Of a DNA stretch of 15,332 nucleotides, positions 1 to 6,100 are shown in pieces. This stretch comes from Gammaproteobacteria bacterium (GTDB lineage: Bacteria > Pseudomonadota > Gammaproteobacteria > Steroidobacterales > Steroidobacteraceae). The stretch is taken from positions 1 to 15,332 of the forward strand of contig JAFAVO010000327.1 of NCBI GenBank assembly GCA_019242385.1. The letters are read 5' to 3'. The notes beneath the pieces were generated by a model. It was not told the origin of the DNA. It did not search any database and saw only the letters and a program-made list of their open reading frames with translations. A program made the translations under genes and the position numbers. How positions within the stretch are numbered: position 1 is the first letter of the stretch; every line of letters begins with the position of its first letter.

Positions 1-175
1 TACCGAATCCGGTTAGCAATGCCGCAGCCTCTAATGAGTCTGGATCGCCAGGTTGCAGCAGTACCGCACGCGTGTGATTGATCTGTCGTTGGTATGAAGC
101 TTGGGTCGTACAGGCCACGGTGAGAGAGACCGCAGCGCCCAGGCCCAGTATTCGGCTGATTCGCCTGATGGACAC
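1..175 (-). CDS. Putative outer-membrane lipoprotein, N-terminal part (cut by left edge)
   Basis: An open frame runs from a GTG at 175 to the left edge, 58 codons without a stop. It begins with a classic lipoprotein signal: basic residues RRISR near the N-terminus, a hydrophobic stretch (ILGLGAAVSLTV), and a lipobox L-T-V-A-C with the lipidated Cys at residue 22. The residue after Cys is Thr rather than Asp, so by the Lol +2 rule outer-membrane sorting is expected. The visible mature part (TTQASYQRQINHTR onward) is soluble and not recognised. An in-frame GTG at 202 is an alternative start that would add nine residues. It lies about 7 bases below a TATACT hexamer (214-209, minus strand). An AGGG stretch lies just 3 bases before the GTG at 175, which is close for a Shine-Dalgarno site. 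The gene follows the 240-1019 gene on the same strand, 64 bases downstream. Signal peptide assignment is good; function is unknown. Confidence 0.6.
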   Translation of the reverse strand, partial: MSIRRISRILGLGAAVSLTVACTTQASYQRQINHTRAVLLQPGDPDSLEAAALLTGFG

Positions 176-239
176 CAGCCCTGTTTGGCAACGTGATGCC
201 ACTGACGGAGTATACGGGGATACCCAAAGCTACCCGGCA

Positions 240-1019
240 TCAGCGCGCTTGCGGATGGCTCCCCGCCCTCTGCGGGATGACCAGGATGCAAACCAGGATG
301 AACGCCGCGATGATCGCGGAGGCGAGCGGCCGGCTCACATTCAGCCCGCCTTGGGCGATCGGCTTGTCGAAGAAATCCCCCACCGTCGCCCCGAGCGGCC
401 GGGTGAGAATGAAGGCGGTCCAGAAGAGGGTCACGCGCGAGATGCGCGTGCGGAAATAAGCGATGGCAACCAGGATGAGCAGTGCGGCGAACACCAGAGC
501 GCCACCGCGGTAGCCGAGGCCCGCATCCGCGACCCAGTCACCGAGCGCCGTGCCGAGAGTCTGTGAGAAGGTGATGGTGAGCCAGTAGAAGGCCTCGACC
601 CGCGGGGTGTTGACCGTGTTGACTGAGACCGTGCCCTCGGTGCGGTACCAGACACCGAGTGAGATTAGAACGCAGGCGAGCAGCAGCAGCGAGCCGCCGA
701 GGTAACCGATGCCGAGGGAGCGATCGGCAAAGTCGGCGAGCGTGGTGCCGGCGGTCGTCGAGGCGATGATCGTCGCCCAGTACAGGAACGGATGGAATCT
801 CTTCGCGGCAATCTGGCAGGCCGCGAGCACCACCAGCGCGGTCGCGAAGATGAGCGTGCTGGTGAGATAGCCCAGCCCGAGCGTCATCGACAGGGTGTCG
901 CCGCCGGTCTCACCGAGGGTAGTCGCGGCGACCTTGATGATCCAGAACCCGAGTGTGACTTCGGGCACCTTGCTCGTGACGGTCTGCGGGACCTTACCGG
1001 CTACCGCGTCTCTGTTCAT
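240..1019 (-). CDS. COG4705-type multi-pass inner-membrane protein
   Basis: The product is 259 residues, almost entirely hydrophobic, with about seven to eight predicted membrane spans. It carries the repeated pattern that marks the COG4705 'membrane-anchored protein' family: KVPEVTLGFWIIKVAATT followed by GETGGD near residues 17-40, a second TTAGTTLADF unit near 100, a third FYWLTITFSQTLGTALGD unit near 145-165, and a final FWTAFILTRPLGATVGDF near 215-232. The repeats look like internal duplications, each with a small-residue helix ending in an acidic residue (G-D or A-D). The biochemical role of the family is unknown to me; transport is only a guess. The frame stays open upstream to 1289, but that extension would run antisense through the 4.5S RNA gene and is Arg/Pro-rich with no family similarity, so the ATG at 1019 is chosen. 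No strong Shine-Dalgarno site is seen. The gene is divergent from ffs-dnaX. Confidence 0.8.
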   Translation of the reverse strand: MNRDAVAGKVPQTVTSKVPEVTLGFWIIKVAATTLGETGGDTLSMTLGLGYLTSTLIFATALVVLAACQIAAKRFHPFLYWATIIASTTAGTTLADFADRSLGIGYLGGSLLLLACVLISLGVWYRTEGTVSVNTVNTPRVEAFYWLTITFSQTLGTALGDWVADAGLGYRGGALVFAALLILVAIAYFRTRISRVTLFWTAFILTRPLGATVGDFFDKPIAQGGLNVSRPLASAIIAAFILVCILVIPQRAGSHPQAR

Positions 1020-1126
1020 GCACGCACCGGGCTCGAGTTGGTGGGCGCACCGATTGTGCCTGTTTCCCGTGGGAGCTGCGGCCGCACGCGGCGGCAGCGG
1101 CGCAGGCGGCGGCCGAGCTCGACGCA

Positions 1127-1135
1127 TGTGATAGC
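1127..1135 (+). promoter_or_regulatory. Possible extended -10 element for the 4.5S RNA
   Basis: The sequence TGTGATAGC resembles an extended -10 (TG-N-GATAGC). Initiation would be near 1142 and leave a leader of about 15 bases before the mature RNA. That fits the known removal of a 5' leader from pre-4.5S RNA by RNase P. No credible -35 hexamer is seen and the match to TATAAT is only three of six, so this is weak. Confidence 0.22.
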
Positions 1136-1156
1136 ATCGACCGCTTTCTGCGATAT

Positions 1157-1272
1157 GGTGGCCCGCATCGGTTTCTCCGCGACGACCAGTCGTGAATCCC
1201 GTCAGGGCCGGAAGGCAGCAGCGGCAGCGGCGATGTCGGGTGCCGGAGCTCAAGCTGGTGCGGGCCGCCTCC
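1157..1272 (+). ncRNA. ffs: Signal recognition particle 4.5S RNA
   Basis: This is the RNA of the bacterial signal recognition particle, which binds Ffh and targets nascent membrane proteins to FtsY and SecYEG. The apical domain at 1201-1222 is unmistakable: GTCAGGGCC, a GGAA tetraloop, then GGCAGCAGC, matching the E. coli GGTCAGGTCC-GGAA-GGAAGCAGC domain, including the CAGG/AGCA symmetric loop that Ffh recognises. The ends pair: GGTGGCCCGCA (1157-1167) with TGCGGGCCGCC (1259-1269), eleven pairs with one G-U. Total length of about 113-116 bases agrees with the 114-base E. coli RNA and shows the short form without an Alu domain. Exact ends are estimated from the pairing. No T-rich terminator follows, and dnaX begins 28 bases later, so read-through into dnaX is likely. 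The ffs-dnaX arrangement is also known from other Gammaproteobacteria such as Pseudomonas. Confidence 0.95.
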
Positions 1273-1300
1273 CGTCGCAGAGCACACATCCGGGACTTTC

Positions 1301-2893
1301 ATGAGCTACACCGCGCTGGCGCGCAAATATCGTCCCAAGACATTCGCCGAGCTCGTCGGGCAGGAGCACGTGCGGCGCGCACTCGTGAATGCGCTGACGA
1401 GCGGCCGCGTACACCATGCGTTTCTGTTCACCGGCACGCGCGGGGTGGGGAAGACCACCATCGCGCGCATCCTGGCGAAGTGCCTCAACTGCGAGAAAGG
1501 GGTTACGGCCGAGCCCTGCGGCGTCTGCGCCGGCTGCCGGGAGATCGACGCCGGACGCTTTCCCGACCTGCTCGAGGTCGACGCGGCCTCGCGCACCAAG
1601 GTGGATGACACGCGCGAGCTGCTCGATAACGTGCAGTACGCACCCGCCCGCGGACGCTACAAGGTGTACCTCATCGATGAGGTGCACATGCTGTCCGCGC
1701 ACTCCTTCAACGCGCTGCTGAAGACGCTCGAGGAGCCGCCGCCGCATGTGAAGTTCCTGCTCGCCACCACCGATCCGCAGAAACTGCCGGTCACGGTGCT
1801 CTCGCGCTGCCTGCAGTTCAATCTCAAGCGGCTGCCGGCGGTGGATATCGCCGCCCATCTGCGTACCATCCTGGCCGCGGAGGGGGTGCCATTCGATGCA
1901 GCGGCAGTGGCCCTGCTGGCGCACGCCGCGGATGGGAGTGTGCGCGATGGCCTCTCGCTGCTCGACCAGCTCATCGCCTTTGGCGGGGGTCGTGCCGGTG
2001 AGCCCGAGGCGCGCGCCATGCTCGGCACGGTGGCGCGCGATCACGTGGTGAGACTCCTCGAGCTGCTCGCGCGCGGTGACAGTGCCGAGCTCCTGCGCTG
2101 CGCGCAGTCGCTGGAGGAGTTTGCGCCGGACTACGCGCAGGTGCTCGATGCGCTCGCGGGACTTCTGGTGCGCGTTGGCTTGCGTCAGGCGGTCCCGGGC
2201 TACGAAGGTGATGAGCTCTATGCGGCCGAGGTGCTCGACCGGCTGGCTGCCGAGCTCGCCCCCGAGGATGTGCAGCTTTTCTATCAGACCGCGATCATCG
2301 GCCGCCGCGACCTGCCGCTGGCGCCGGCTCCGGCGAGCGGCTTCGCCATGACGCTCCTGCGGATGCTGGCGTTCCGCCCGGCAGGCGCGGCAGAGACGCC
2401 CCGCGCCGCGAGCACGGTGAGGCCCCCCGACCCGGTGCGGGGCCGCTTGCCCGACTCAGGTCCTTCAACCGCCCCGCCCACCGGCATCCCGACGGTGCCG
2501 CGCACGTCCGAGGGCGCGGGGTGGACGGAGATCGTGGCCCAGCTCGAGCTGACCGGCGCCGCACGGCAGCTCGCTGCCCACTGCGTGTTCCTGGGGCGGC
2601 AGGGCGCGTTGGTGCGGCTTGCCCTCGATCCGCGCAATCAGCTGGTCCGCACGCTGGCGACCGAGGAGAAGCTGGCCCAGGCCCTCTCGCGCCACTTCGG
2701 CTCGACCGTGCGGCTCGAATTCCAGTCCGGAGCGGGGCAGGGCGGGGAGACCCCGGCCCAGGCGCAGCGGCGCGCCAGCGAGGCGGAGCTCGCCGCGGCG
2801 CGGCAGGCTTTTGAGGAGGATGCCGGGGTCAAGAGCCTGCGCGATCGCTTCGGAGCCACCGTGCTGCCCGACACGATACGGCCGGTAAAATAG
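1301..2893 (+). CDS. dnaX: DNA polymerase III subunits gamma/tau (clamp loader)
   Basis: DnaX is the ATPase core of the clamp loader that opens the beta sliding clamp; the tau form also ties the loader to the polymerase alpha subunit. Visible parts of the 530-residue protein: Walker A GTRGVGKT (45-52); four zinc-binding Cys (64, 73, 76, 79); Walker B VYLIDEVHM (122-130); sensor 1 region LLATTDPQKLP (153-163); and the SRC motif with the arginine finger (168-170). A short Pro-rich linker (about 365-405) leads to a C-terminal domain (GWTEIVAQLEL to IRPVK) that aligns by eye with E. coli tau domain V, which binds alpha. The linker is much shorter than in E. coli (643 residues in total). I see no A-AAA-AAG slippery site, so only full-length tau is expected from the sequence. 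The ATG is preceded by GGGA (1292-1295). ybaB and recR follow on the same strand. Confidence 0.97.
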   Translation: MSYTALARKYRPKTFAELVGQEHVRRALVNALTSGRVHHAFLFTGTRGVGKTTIARILAKCLNCEKGVTAEPCGVCAGCREIDAGRFPDLLEVDAASRTKVDDTRELLDNVQYAPARGRYKVYLIDEVHMLSAHSFNALLKTLEEPPPHVKFLLATTDPQKLPVTVLSRCLQFNLKRLPAVDIAAHLRTILAAEGVPFDAAAVALLAHAADGSVRDGLSLLDQLIAFGGGRAGEPEARAMLGTVARDHVVRLLELLARGDSAELLRCAQSLEEFAPDYAQVLDALAGLLVRVGLRQAVPGYEGDELYAAEVLDRLAAELAPEDVQLFYQTAIIGRRDLPLAPAPASGFAMTLLRMLAFRPAGAAETPRAASTVRPPDPVRGRLPDSGPSTAPPTGIPTVPRTSEGAGWTEIVAQLELTGAARQLAAHCVFLGRQGALVRLALDPRNQLVRTLATEEKLAQALSRHFGSTVRLEFQSGAGQGGETPAQAQRRASEAELAAARQAFEEDAGVKSLRDRFGATVLPDTIRPVK

Positions 2894-2940
2894 ACCTACC
2901 AAGTTCAGCGGCGCGCACGCGCCTCACGGGTGAGCATTAC

Positions 2941-3264
2941 ATGCGAGGTAACTTCAACAACCTGATGAAACAGGCCCAGGCCATGCAGGAGAACATGCAG
3001 AAGGCCCAGGCCGAGATAGCCAATATCGAGGTGATCGGTGAGGCGGGCGGTGGCATGGTGAAAATCACCATGAATGGACGCCACGAGGTGAAGCGGGTGC
3101 AGATCGAGCCGACGGTGAGCGCGGAGGACCGCGACATGCTCGAGGACCTGATCGCCGCCGCCGCCAACGACGCCGTGCACAAGGTCGAAGCGCGCGTGCA
3201 GGAGAAGATGGCGAGCCTGACCGCAGGATTGCAGCTCCCACCGGGAATGAAGCTGCCGTTCTGA
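2941..3264 (+). CDS. ybaB: YbaB/EbfC family nucleoid-associated protein
   Basis: This 107-residue protein starts MRGNFNNLMKQAQAMQENMQ, the typical N-terminal helix of the YbaB/EbfC family. A central beta region (VIGEAGGGMVKITMNGRHEVKRVQIEP) and a C-terminal helix (AANDAVHKVEARVQEKM) follow. The tail LPPGMKLPF is also characteristic. Members form dimers that bind DNA and coat the nucleoid; the E. coli and Haemophilus proteins bind without strict sequence specificity. Length is normal for the family. GGGTGAG lies about 7 bases before the ATG and serves as ribosome binding site. The gene sits 47 bases after dnaX and 10 bases before recR, the standard dnaX-ybaB-recR order, so co-transcription is likely. 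Confidence 0.96.
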   Translation: MRGNFNNLMKQAQAMQENMQKAQAEIANIEVIGEAGGGMVKITMNGRHEVKRVQIEPTVSAEDRDMLEDLIAAAANDAVHKVEARVQEKMASLTAGLQLPPGMKLPF

Positions 3265-3274
3265 GCGATTCGGG

Positions 3275-3871
3275 ATGAAGCATTCACCGCACCTCGCGGC
3301 GCTCATCGAGGCGCTGCGCACGCTGCCTGGTGTAGGTCCCAAGACGGCGCAGCGCATGGCCTTCCACCTGCTGCAGGAAGGTCGGCCCGGTGCGCGGGCG
3401 CTGGCGCAGACCCTTGCCGTTGCGCTCGAGTCGGTGGCACGCTGCCGGCGCTGCCGCATGCTGACCGAGGGGGAGCTGTGCGTGATCTGCTCCGCCCCGC
3501 AGCGGGATGCGGCGCTCCTATGCGCGGTCGAATCGCCGGCGGATGTGGTCGCGATCGAATCCTCGGGCAGCTATCGGGGACGCTATTTCGTCCTGATGGG
3601 CCACCTCTCGCCACTCGATGGCATCGGGCCCGAGCAGCTTGGGGTACGCGAGCTCGAATCGATCCTGGCCGAAGGGGAGATCCGCGAGCTCATCCTCGCC
3701 ACCAACTCGACCGTCGAGGGCGAGGCGACTGCGCATTACCTGAGCGAGCTTGCCGCACGGCGCGGCATCCGGGCGAGCCGGATCGCACAGGGTGTGCCGC
3801 TCGGGGGCGAGCTCGAGTACGTCGATGGTGGGACGCTCGCGCACGCCCTGGCCGGCCGGCAGTCCGTATAG
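3275..3871 (+). CDS. recR: Recombination mediator protein RecR
   Basis: RecR works with RecF and RecO to load RecA on single-stranded gaps coated with SSB. The 198-residue protein has the usual parts: an N-terminal helix-hairpin-helix (LRTLPGVGPKTAQRMAFHLL, residues 15-34); a C4 zinc finger with Cys 57, 60, 69 and 72 (CRRC, then CVIC); a Toprim domain beginning LLCAVESPADVVAIE with the following SGSYRGRYFVLMGHLSPLDG signature; and a C-terminal Walker-B-like region (VPLGGELEYVDGGTLAHAL). Length matches the roughly 200-residue family. The ATG is 10 bases after the ybaB stop with only a weak Shine-Dalgarno site (CGGG), which suggests translational coupling to ybaB. It is the last gene of the dnaX cluster; the 166-base gap that follows shows no clear terminator. 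Confidence 0.97.
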   Translation: MKHSPHLAALIEALRTLPGVGPKTAQRMAFHLLQEGRPGARALAQTLAVALESVARCRRCRMLTEGELCVICSAPQRDAALLCAVESPADVVAIESSGSYRGRYFVLMGHLSPLDGIGPEQLGVRELESILAEGEIRELILATNSTVEGEATAHYLSELAARRGIRASRIAQGVPLGGELEYVDGGTLAHALAGRQSV

Positions 3872-4023
3872 CGCTCCCGCCCTGAGGCGCCGCGCTGCGG
3901 CACAAAGCGCACGCGCCTGTCAACGTAAGCGTGGCTGTAAAACCCGCCTCCGATGCCGCAATGGCGCGCTTAGCCCTGCGGCAGGCAACATGCGACACTT
4001 GACCTCACCACTGTTGGTTATAC

Positions 4024-4027
4024 GGAG
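4024..4027 (+). promoter_or_regulatory. Ribosome binding site for the SYLF-domain gene
   Basis: GGAG, 10 bases before the ATG at 4038. It supports that start over the longer open frame, which runs back into recR and has no signal peptide at its N-terminus. Confidence 0.6.
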
Positions 4028-4037
4028 AGTTGCAACC

Positions 4038-4598
4038 ATGTATACAAACAAGCCACTCGTGCGGATGTTGACTCTGGGCCTCATGGCACTGGCCGTCTCG
4101 ATCGGCACGGCGCTCGCTCTGGACACGGCGGCCCTCGATCAGGAGGTCTCGGCGACGCTCGATCACTTCTACACGCTGAACCCCCAGAACAAATCACTCG
4201 TCGATAGTGCCGCGGGCGTACTGGTGTTTCCGAGCGTGACCAAGGCGGGTGTCGGCGTCGGTGGTGAGCACGGCAGTGGCGCCCTGCTGGAGAAGGGCAA
4301 GACGGTCGGCTACTACTCGACCTCGGGAGCGTCGGTGGGCTTGACACTGGGTGCGTCGCGGCACAGCGAGGTGATCCTTTTCAAGACGCCGGAGGCGCTG
4401 AACAAGTTCGTCAACAGCAACAACTGGTCGGTGGGCGCGGATGCGTCCGTGGCCGTGGTCAAGGCGGGGGCGGGGGGCTCTTACGACACCCAAACCCTGA
4501 GCAAACCCGTGCTGGCCTTCGCGTTCGGTGAGAAGGGGCTGATGGGTGACGTGTCGCTCGCGGGCGGGAAGATCAGTAAGATCGACACGAAGAAATAA
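4038..4598 (+). CDS. Secreted SYLF/YSC84 lipid-binding domain protein
   Basis: The 186-residue product begins with a Sec-type signal peptide: basic residues K5 and R9, a hydrophobic core LTLGLMALAVSIGTALA, and likely cleavage near residue 27 after A-L-A. The rest is one SYLF (YSC84/DUF500) domain. Visible markers are SAAGVLVFPSVTKAGVGVGGEHGSG (residues 57-81, a stretch of small residues typical of the family), TVGYYSTSGASVGLTLG (89-105), and KPVLAFAFGEKGLMGDVSLAGGKI near the end. SYLF domains bind phosphoinositides in eukaryotes; the bacterial periplasmic versions have no firm function. Start choice rests on the signal peptide and the GGAG at 4024. The gene looks monocistronic, flanked by recR upstream and a convergent lipoprotein gene downstream. 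The final codons overlap a tandem 11-base duplication. Confidence 0.88.
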   Translation: MYTNKPLVRMLTLGLMALAVSIGTALALDTAALDQEVSATLDHFYTLNPQNKSLVDSAAGVLVFPSVTKAGVGVGGEHGSGALLEKGKTVGYYSTSGASVGLTLGASRHSEVILFKTPEALNKFVNSNNWSVGADASVAVVKAGAGGSYDTQTLSKPVLAFAFGEKGLMGDVSLAGGKISKIDTKK

Positions 4599-4608
4599 CG
4601 AAGAAATA
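4587..4608 (+). repeat. Two tandem copies of an 11-base unit across a stop codon
   Basis: ACGAAGAAATA occurs at 4587-4597 and again at 4598-4608, followed by ACGG. The first copy contains the last codons of the SYLF gene, and the TAA stop is completed by the first base of the second copy. It looks like a replication-slippage duplication; it does not alter the protein because the second copy lies after the stop. Confidence 0.9.
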
Positions 4609-4643
4609 ACGGCGCCAGGCGTCCTGCTCGGGCGCTGACCCGT

Positions 4644-4676
4644 CGCGGGCATGGCCCGCGGCCCGGTCCCCGGGCC
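4644..4676. repeat. Two adjacent GC-rich hairpins
   Basis: CGCGGGC-ATG-GCCCGCG (4644-4660) is a perfect 7-pair stem with a 3-base loop. GGCCCGG-TCC-CCGGGCC (4660-4676) is a second perfect 7-pair stem with a 3-base loop that shares one base with the first. They lie between the convergent SYLF and lipoprotein genes and may add to termination. Neither has a following T tract on either strand. Confidence 0.75.
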
Positions 4677-4690
4677 CGACGAGCAATCGA

Positions 4691-4719
4691 GCCAGCCGGT
4701 CCCAGCGGGACCGGCTGGC
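4691..4719. terminator. Strong hairpin between convergent genes, probable bidirectional terminator
   Basis: GCCAGCCGGTCCC (4691-4703), loop AGC, then GGGACCGGCTGGC (4707-4719): a perfect 13-pair stem. It lies 92 bases after the SYLF stop and 8 bases after the stop of the convergent lipoprotein gene, so its position fits termination for both. On the plus strand the bases after it (ACCCGTTGTTA) are only mildly T-rich, so intrinsic termination is plausible rather than certain. It could instead protect a 3' end. Confidence 0.5.
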
Positions 4720-4727
4720 ACCCGTTG

Positions 4728-4928
4728 TTATGTCGGACAGTGCGGGTCGCGGTCGTCGCACACCACCCAGGCATGCTCGTGATAGTAACGATGGTGGTCG
4801 CGATCGTAGTAGCCCTCGGTGGGCTCATGCACGCGCTCAACCGTACGATCGTGCTCAACCACGCAGCCGCTCAGCACGAAGAACGGGACCATCAACGCAA
4901 ATGGACCAAACAGTCTCAGACTCCGCAT
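4728..4928 (-). CDS. Small His/Tyr/Asp-rich lipoprotein
   Basis: This 66-residue protein begins with a lipoprotein signal (MRSLRLFGPFALMVPFFV) and a lipobox L-S-G-C with Cys at residue 22; Val follows, so outer-membrane sorting is expected. The mature part is only about 45 residues and unusually rich in Tyr, His and Asp/Glu (EGYYDRDHHRYYHEHAW), with two more Cys near the end (C57 and C64). Such His/Asp clusters can bind metal ions, but this is inference. A clean GGAG (4936-4939, minus strand) stands 7 bases before the ATG and supports a real gene. It lies 184 bases downstream of rsgA on the same strand and probably has its own promoter, which I cannot identify. No named family recognised. Confidence 0.72.
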   Translation of the reverse strand: MRSLRLFGPFALMVPFFVLSGCVVEHDRTVERVHEPTEGYYDRDHHRYYHEHAWVVCDDRDPHCPT

Positions 4929-5065
4929 TGAGCTACTCCAACTGCTACTGACGAGAGCAGGCTAACGCATGCACTGTCAGGAACCCGCCCGCCGGATGCT
5001 CAAGCTCATGTGGGCCGCAGCTGACACAGGGTCATCCCGCTGGCGCCGGCGAGCCGCGCCTCGCT

Positions 5066-5082
5066 TGGGGGGAAAGCCCCCA
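5066..5082. repeat. Hairpin after rsgA
   Basis: TGGGGG (5066-5071) pairs with CCCCCA (5077-5082) around the loop GAAAG. It lies 30 bases past the rsgA stop on the minus strand. No T tract follows, so a terminator role for rsgA is only possible. Confidence 0.35.
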
Positions 5083-5112
5083 TGCCCGTTCACGCCGCGT
5101 TCAGAAACAGGG

Positions 5113-6018
5113 CTAGCGGCTCCGCAACGTGCTCAGCTGGTCACGCAGGCGGCGCAGCCGCCGGTAGCTCTCGTAGCGACGCGCGTGCCAGCTGCCGTCT
5201 TCGGCCGCCGCGCGCACCGCGCAGCCGGGCTCGCGCAGGTGGCGGCAATCCTTGAAGCGGCAACCGCTCGCGAGTCGCGCGACCTCCGGGAAACCGAGCG
5301 TGCGCTCATCGAGCGCACCCACTGCCGGGGCGAAATCGCGCACGCCGGGTGAATCGATGAGCGCGGCGCCCGTTGGCAGCTCGAAGAGCCGCGCGGCCGT
5401 CGTGGTGTGCCGACCTTCCTCCTCGCGCACCAGCTCCCCAACCGCGACTTCCACTTCAGGCAACAACCGCCGGACCAGCGAGGACTTGCCAACTCCCGAC
5501 TGGCCGACCAGTGCGGCGCGTGCCCCGGGGACGAGTGCCGCGAGCAGCCGCTCCATGCCGGCGCCGGTGGCAGCGGAGCAGTGCAGGGCGGCGAAGCCCG
5601 CGGCCGCGTACGCCTCGAGCTCGCGCGCAAATCCCGCATCGCTCGCGAGCTCTGACTTGTTGAGGATGAGCCGCGCGGGAATTCCGGCCGCGGTGGCCGC
5701 CGCCAGGTAGCGGTCGATCATGAACGGGTCGGGCTGCGGCACGGGCGCGGACACCACGAGCAGCTCGGTGAGGTTCGCGACCACCGGCTCCGCACCGCCG
5801 CGCGAGTTGGCGCGCCACAGCGCGTTGCGCCGCTCGAGCAGGTCGATGACATGCACTTCCTCGTGGTGCGCATCGATGCGGCAGCGGACCTCATCACCGC
5901 ACACAACCTCGAGCGCGCGCCCGAACGGACGCGCCCGCAGCAGCTGCCCCTCGGCGGTGCGCACCAGCATGTGACGGCCGAAGGTGGCGATGACCGACCC
6001 GAGCACGAGCTGCGTCAT
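5113..6018 (-). CDS. rsgA: Ribosome small-subunit-dependent GTPase RsgA
   Basis: RsgA (YjeQ/EngC) is a circularly permuted GTPase that checks late maturation of the 30S subunit and releases RbfA. In this 301-residue protein an N-terminal OB-fold (about 1-75) is followed by G motifs in permuted order: G4 NKSE (120-123), G5-like SAATG (148-152), G1 GQSGVGKSS (172-180), G2 HTTT (204-207), G3 DSPG (222-225). The C-terminal zinc site is C253, C258, H260 and C266 (CRFKDC-RH-LREPGC). The catalytically important His-Thr-Thr-Thr loop is intact. Length is slightly short of the E. coli protein because the basic N-terminal extension is missing. The ATG at 6018 is 82 bases from the divergent orn start, so the two genes share a control region. 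This rsgA/orn pairing is common in Gammaproteobacteria. Confidence 0.96.
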   Translation of the reverse strand: MTQLVLGSVIATFGRHMLVRTAEGQLLRARPFGRALEVVCGDEVRCRIDAHHEEVHVIDLLERRNALWRANSRGGAEPVVANLTELLVVSAPVPQPDPFMIDRYLAAATAAGIPARLILNKSELASDAGFARELEAYAAAGFAALHCSAATGAGMERLLAALVPGARAALVGQSGVGKSSLVRRLLPEVEVAVGELVREEEGRHTTTAARLFELPTGAALIDSPGVRDFAPAVGALDERTLGFPEVARLASGCRFKDCRHLREPGCAVRAAAEDGSWHARRYESYRRLRRLRDQLSTLRSR

Positions 6019-6041
6019 CGCTCAGGTCCGCCCGCCGGCTC

Positions 6042-6050
6042 TGCTACACT
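6042..6050 (+). promoter_or_regulatory. Candidate extended -10 promoter for orn
   Basis: TGCTACACT is a TG-N extended -10 with four of six matches to TATAAT. The start of transcription would be near 6057, leaving a 44-base leader before the orn ATG. The expected -35 position is poor, as is normal for extended -10 promoters. On the opposite strand TATGAT (6097-6092) is a candidate -10 for rsgA, also with a weak -35. Confidence 0.38.
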
Positions 6051-6100
6051 GGCGCACGCTTTGTCCGTACGATTTCGCTCATTCGACGCACATCATAGAC

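Noticed and set aside
31..291. 86-codon minus-strand frame near the left edge
   Set aside because: It is in a different frame from the lipoprotein signal peptide, has no signal or motif, and overlaps both supported genes.
1020..1289. N-terminal extension of the COG4705 protein up to 1289
   Set aside because: The extension runs antisense across the 4.5S RNA, is Arg/Pro/Ala-rich and lies outside the conserved family region, which starts right after the ATG at 1019.
1301..2893. Programmed frameshift site in dnaX
   Set aside because: No A-AAA-AAG or comparable slippery heptamer was found; the only homopolymer noted (TTTT near 2278) lies within the conserved domain and lacks the required pattern.
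3999..4024. TTGACC...TATACG as a promoter for the SYLF gene
   Set aside because: The spacing is only 14 bases and the -10 would overlap the ribosome binding site, so a transcript from it would lack that site.
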